Of a stretch of 7,354 nucleotides of DNA, positions 4,477 to 7,354 are shown piece by piece. The position numbers were made by a program, and so were the translations under genes. The notes beneath the pieces were generated by a model. The model was not told the DNA's origin. It ran no database searches and was given only the letters and a program-made list of their open reading frames with translations. The stretch is from Aquisalimonas sp. (GTDB taxonomy: Bacteria > Pseudomonadota > Gammaproteobacteria > Nitrococcales > Aquisalimonadaceae), in NCBI GenBank assembly GCA_007127625.1, contig SKYZ01000328.1, positions 1 through 7,354 of the forward strand, given 5' to 3'. Position 1 is the first letter of the stretch, and each line of letters starts with the position of its first letter.

Positions 4477-7047
4477 ATGAGCACCGCACCGACACCAGAC
4501 AACGCAGGCAACGGCCGTGGCGACGCGCCAGGCGGAGGCGTCGCCACCCGATTCATCGGCATCGGCGGCATGAACTGCGCGTCCTGTGTCGGTCGGGTGG
4601 AGCGTGCCCTGCAGGCGGTGGATGGGGTGAGTGCGGCGCAGGTGAATCTGGCCACCGAACAAGCCAAGATCACCCTGGAGCCCGGCACTGGAGACCTGAG
4701 CGAGGTGGCTGCGGCCATTCGCGGCGCCGGCTACGAGCCGCACACCGAGACGGTGGAGCTGACCGTCGGCGGCATGAACTGCGGCGGCTGTGTGAGCAGC
4801 GTGGAGGGCAAGCTGCGGGCCGTGCCGGGGGTTGAGGACGCCAACGTGAACCTGGCCACCGGCAAGGCCACCGTGACGGTGCTGGCGGGGCCGGTATCCA
4901 CGCAGGACCTGATCGCCGCCCTGGGCGAACGCTACCCGGCAACCCGCATCGATGATGCCGGTGCCCACGCGGGTGAATCAGGGGGCCGACACAATGACGA
5001 GGCGAACCGGCTCAAGCGCGCTGTAGGCATTGCAGCCGTGTTCACCCTTCCCCTGTTCATCATGGACATGGGGGCAATGATCATCCCGCCCCTGCACGCG
5101 TTCCTGCAATCCACGCTGGGGCAGCAGAACCTCTACTACCTGTTCTTCCTGCTGGCCACCGTGGTCCAGTTCGGACCGGGGTTGCAGTTCTACCGCAAGG
5201 GCTGGCCGGCGCTGACCAATGGCTCGCCGGACATGAACTCCCTGGTGATGCTGGGCACCAGTGCCGCGTGGGGGTATTCGGTGGTGGCCACCTTCCTGCC
5301 CCAGGTGCTGCCTGCGGGCACGGTGCACGTTTACTTCGAGGCCTCGGCGGTGATCATCACGCTGATCCTGTTCGGCCGCTACCTGGAGGCCATCGCCAAG
5401 GGCCGCACCGGGGAGGCCATCCAGCGGCTGCTGAGCCTGCAGGCCAGAACGGCTCGCGTGCGGCGCGATGGCGAACCTGTGGAGATCAGTATCGACGAGG
5501 TGGTTGTCGGCGACGTGGTGGTCGTGCGCCCCGGCGAGAAGATCCCCGTGGACGGCGAGATCATTGATGGCAGCTCCTGGATCGACGAGTCCATGGTCAC
5601 CGGCGAGCCGATACCGGCACAGAAGGAAACCGGCGGCGAGGTCATCGGCGGCACCATCAACCGCACCGGCAGCTTCAGTTTCCGCGCCACCAAGGTGGGT
5701 GCCGACACGCTGCTGGCCCAGATCGTGCGCATGGTGGAGCAGGCACAGGGCTCCAAGCTGCCCATCCAGGCGCTGGTGGACCGGTTCACCGCCTACTTCG
5801 TGCCGGTGGTCATGGCGGTGGCGGTACTGACCTTCGGCATCTGGATGCTGGCCGGGCCGACACCCGCCCTGACCTTCGCCCTGGTCAACGCCGTGGCGGT
5901 GCTGATCATTGCCTGCCCCTGCGCCATGGGCCTGGCCACTCCGACCTCCATCATGGTGGGCACCGGCAAGGCGGCAGAGATGGGCGTGCTGTTCCGGCGC
6001 GGCGAGGCGCTGCAGACCCTGCGCAATGCCGACATGATCGCTCTGGACAAGACCGGCACGCTCACCCGCGGCCGGCCCGAGCTGACGGATCTGGAAACCG
6101 CCTCGGAGTTTGACCGGACCGAACTGCTGGGCCTGATCGCCGCGGCGGAGCACCGCTCCGAACACCCCATCGGCGAAGCGCTGGTGGAAGCCGCCCGGAC
6201 GGCCGGCGCCACACTGAAGGAACCGGACACCTTCGAGGCCGAGCCCGGGCGCGGCATCACCGCGCAGGTGGGCGGCCGCAGCGTGCAGGTGGGCTCCGCC
6301 CGCTTCATGACCGAACTCGGGCTGGCACCGGATGTGTTCCGCGATACCGGGGAGCGGCTGGCCGACGAGGGCAAGACCCCCCTGTACGCGGCCGTCGACG
6401 GCCAGCTCGCCGCCATCATTGCGGTGGCCGACCCAATCAAGGATGCCACGCCGGCGGCCATCCGGGCGCTGCACGAGGAAGGTCTGCGGGTGACCATGAT
6501 CACCGGGGACAACCGCCGCACGGCGGAGGCCATCGCCCGGAAGCTCGGCATCGACCACGTGGTGGCCGAGGTCCTGCCCGCCGGCAAGGTGGACGCCATC
6601 AAGGGTCTCCAGGCCGATGGCGCCCGCGTCGCCTTTGTCGGCGACGGCATCAATGACGCCCCGGCGCTGGCCCAGGCGGATGTGGGGATCGCCATCGGCA
6701 CCGGCACGGACATCGCCATCGAGTCCGCCGAGGTGGTCCTGATGTCCGGCGACCTGCGTAACGTGCCCAATGCCATTGCCCTGTCCCGGGCGACCATCCG
6801 CAACATCAAGCAGAACCTGTTCTGGGCCTTCGCCTACAACACCAGCCTGATCCCGGTGGCCGCGGGCATCCTCTACCCGGCCTTCGGCATCCTGCTCTCG
6901 CCCATGTTCGCGGCCTTTGCCATGGCGGCATCCAGCGTCTGCGTGCTCTCCAACGCACTGCGGCTGAAGCGGTTCCATCCGCCCATGAAGGGTGCTGCCG
7001 ATGGCGACGAAAACGCACCCTCGGGCGAGACCTCCCATGCGGTGTAG
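4477..7047 (+). CDS. copA: Cu(I)-exporting P1B-1-type ATPase CopA
   Basis: This inner-membrane pump uses ATP to expel cytoplasmic Cu(I). It has 856 residues, a normal length. Order of parts: a Gly-rich leader; two HMA copper-binding domains with GMNC34-A-S-C37 and GMNC102-G-G-C105; two extra N-terminal helices, then the core helices; the actuator motif T375-G-E377; the membrane copper site C480-P-C482; the phosphorylated D524 in DKTGTLT; the nucleotide-domain H563-P564; and the hinge G722-D-G-I-N-D727. Cu(I) specificity is shown by Y787-N788 in helix 7 and M816-A-A-S-S820 in helix 8. I place the start at 4477, with AGAGA at 4464-4468 as ribosome site; ATG 4471 is possible. The longer reading frame from 4375 overlaps the promoter and cannot be the true start. 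The regulator gene follows after 29 bases. Confidence 0.97.
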   Translation: MSTAPTPDNAGNGRGDAPGGGVATRFIGIGGMNCASCVGRVERALQAVDGVSAAQVNLATEQAKITLEPGTGDLSEVAAAIRGAGYEPHTETVELTVGGMNCGGCVSSVEGKLRAVPGVEDANVNLATGKATVTVLAGPVSTQDLIAALGERYPATRIDDAGAHAGESGGRHNDEANRLKRAVGIAAVFTLPLFIMDMGAMIIPPLHAFLQSTLGQQNLYYLFFLLATVVQFGPGLQFYRKGWPALTNGSPDMNSLVMLGTSAAWGYSVVATFLPQVLPAGTVHVYFEASAVIITLILFGRYLEAIAKGRTGEAIQRLLSLQARTARVRRDGEPVEISIDEVVVGDVVVVRPGEKIPVDGEIIDGSSWIDESMVTGEPIPAQKETGGEVIGGTINRTGSFSFRATKVGADTLLAQIVRMVEQAQGSKLPIQALVDRFTAYFVPVVMAVAVLTFGIWMLAGPTPALTFALVNAVAVLIIACPCAMGLATPTSIMVGTGKAAEMGVLFRRGEALQTLRNADMIALDKTGTLTRGRPELTDLETASEFDRTELLGLIAAAEHRSEHPIGEALVEAARTAGATLKEPDTFEAEPGRGITAQVGGRSVQVGSARFMTELGLAPDVFRDTGERLADEGKTPLYAAVDGQLAAIIAVADPIKDATPAAIRALHEEGLRVTMITGDNRRTAEAIARKLGIDHVVAEVLPAGKVDAIKGLQADGARVAFVGDGINDAPALAQADVGIAIGTGTDIAIESAEVVLMSGDLRNVPNAIALSRATIRNIKQNLFWAFAYNTSLIPVAAGILYPAFGILLSPMFAAFAMAASSVCVLSNALRLKRFHPPMKGAADGDENAPSGETSHAV

Positions 7048-7053
7048 CATGGG
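7034..7053. other. Stem-loop spanning the copA stop codon
   Basis: CCCATGC (7034-7040) and GCATGGG (7047-7053) form a perfect seven-pair stem with loop GGTGTA, overlapping the TAG at 7045-7047. It lies 24 bases before the regulator's ATG and is not followed by a T-run. It could adjust expression of the regulator relative to the pump or protect the copA message. Confidence 0.4.
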
Positions 7054-7076
7054 CTGCAGGACAGCAGGAGTTAACC

Positions 7077-7354
7077 ATGAACATCGGTGAAGCGGCCCGT
7101 GCCTCGGGCATCAACACCAAGATGATCCGCTACTACGAAAGCGTCGGCCTGGTGGGGCCGACACGCCGTAGCGACAACGGCTACCGCGTTTACAGTGACA
7201 CCGAGGTGCACATGCTGCGCTTCATCAAACGCGCCCGGGATCTCGGCTTTTCCATGACCCAGATCGAACAGCTTGTGCGTCTGTGGCGGGACCAGCACCG
7301 CTCCAGCGCCGAAGTGAAGCGTGTGGCGCAGGAGCACATCGACGAACTGCAGCA
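7077..7354 (+). CDS. cueR: CueR/HmrR-family copper-responsive regulator, 5' part
   Basis: This is a MerR-family transcription activator, cut by the window end after 92 complete codons. It is most likely the Cu(I) sensor that acts on the operator before copA. The N-terminal winged helix-turn-helix is complete: MNIGEAARASGINTKMIRYYE, then a wing with RSDNGYRVY, then the linking helices with ARDLGFSMTQIEQLVRLW. The segment RSSAEVKRVAQEHIDEL, which starts the long dimerisation helix, aligns well with CueR and HmrR proteins. The copper-binding cysteines (Cys112 and Cys120 in E. coli CueR) lie beyond the window, so metal identity is inferred from the DNA-binding half and from context. A strong ribosome site (CAGGAG, 7065-7070) sits six bases before the ATG. 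The 29-base gap suggests co-transcription with copA, which would make the regulator copper-inducible. Confidence 0.9.
   Translation, partial: MNIGEAARASGINTKMIRYYESVGLVGPTRRSDNGYRVYSDTEVHMLRFIKRARDLGFSMTQIEQLVRLWRDQHRSSAEVKRVAQEHIDELQ

Noticed and set aside
4978..7050. A 690-codon open frame on the minus strand, antisense to copA
   Set aside because: It mirrors the GC-rich codon bias of copA, is full of His/Gln/Gly-rich low-complexity sequence and shows no domain; copA motifs are complete on the other strand.
1..7354. CRISPR array, complete insertion sequence, toxin-antitoxin pair or defence system
   Set aside because: No regularly spaced repeats, no intact transposase or terminal inverted repeats, and no gene of those kinds; the only mobile-element trace is the integrase fragment.

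Overview
The window is GC-rich, densely coded DNA that fits a gammaproteobacterium. A halophilic or haloalkaliphilic lineage such as the Ectothiorhodospiraceae is my best guess. The main reasons are the very acidic, lysine-poor periplasmic binding protein, the FNR/ANR-type box, a gammaproteobacterial-type Rieske protein and a CueR-controlled copA. Genus-level placement is inference.

Layout. 44-619 (+) encodes a Tat-exported Rieske iron-sulfur protein of the cytochrome bc1 type, but the cytochrome b gene that normally follows is absent. In its place, 620-1050 carries a decayed, frameshifted N-terminal fragment of a tyrosine-recombinase integrase on the minus strand (692-945) and a pair of short direct repeats. 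1051-1746 (+) encodes a six-helix membrane protein of the UreH_2/TauE-SafE type (HCLGMCGG motif). It converges, across a hairpin, on 1810-2475 (-), a CbiM-like membrane protein. A 137-bp divergent intergenic region with a near-perfect FNR/ANR box separates that gene from a UspF-like universal stress protein (2613-3026, +). Three tandem hairpins then lie between it and the convergent TRAP transporter solute-binding protein gene (3154-4191, -). A 285-bp divergent region holds a sigma70-like promoter for the TRAP gene and a textbook MerR/CueR-type promoter for the Cu(I)-exporting ATPase copA (4477-7047, +). copA is followed after 29 bp by the 5' part of a CueR/HmrR-family regulator, which runs off the window end.

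How the genes fit together. The right end is a self-contained copper module: CueR-type operator, Cu(I) P1B-ATPase, then the regulator. The left two thirds lean toward respiration and low-oxygen life: a Rieske protein, a membrane protein whose relatives often lie in cbb3-oxidase assembly clusters, and a stress protein behind an FNR/ANR box. The TRAP binding protein has no membrane partners in view. I see no clearly new system. The most informative points are the integrase relic directly behind the stand-alone Rieske gene, the FNR/ANR box, the acidic TRAP receptor and the three-hairpin array.
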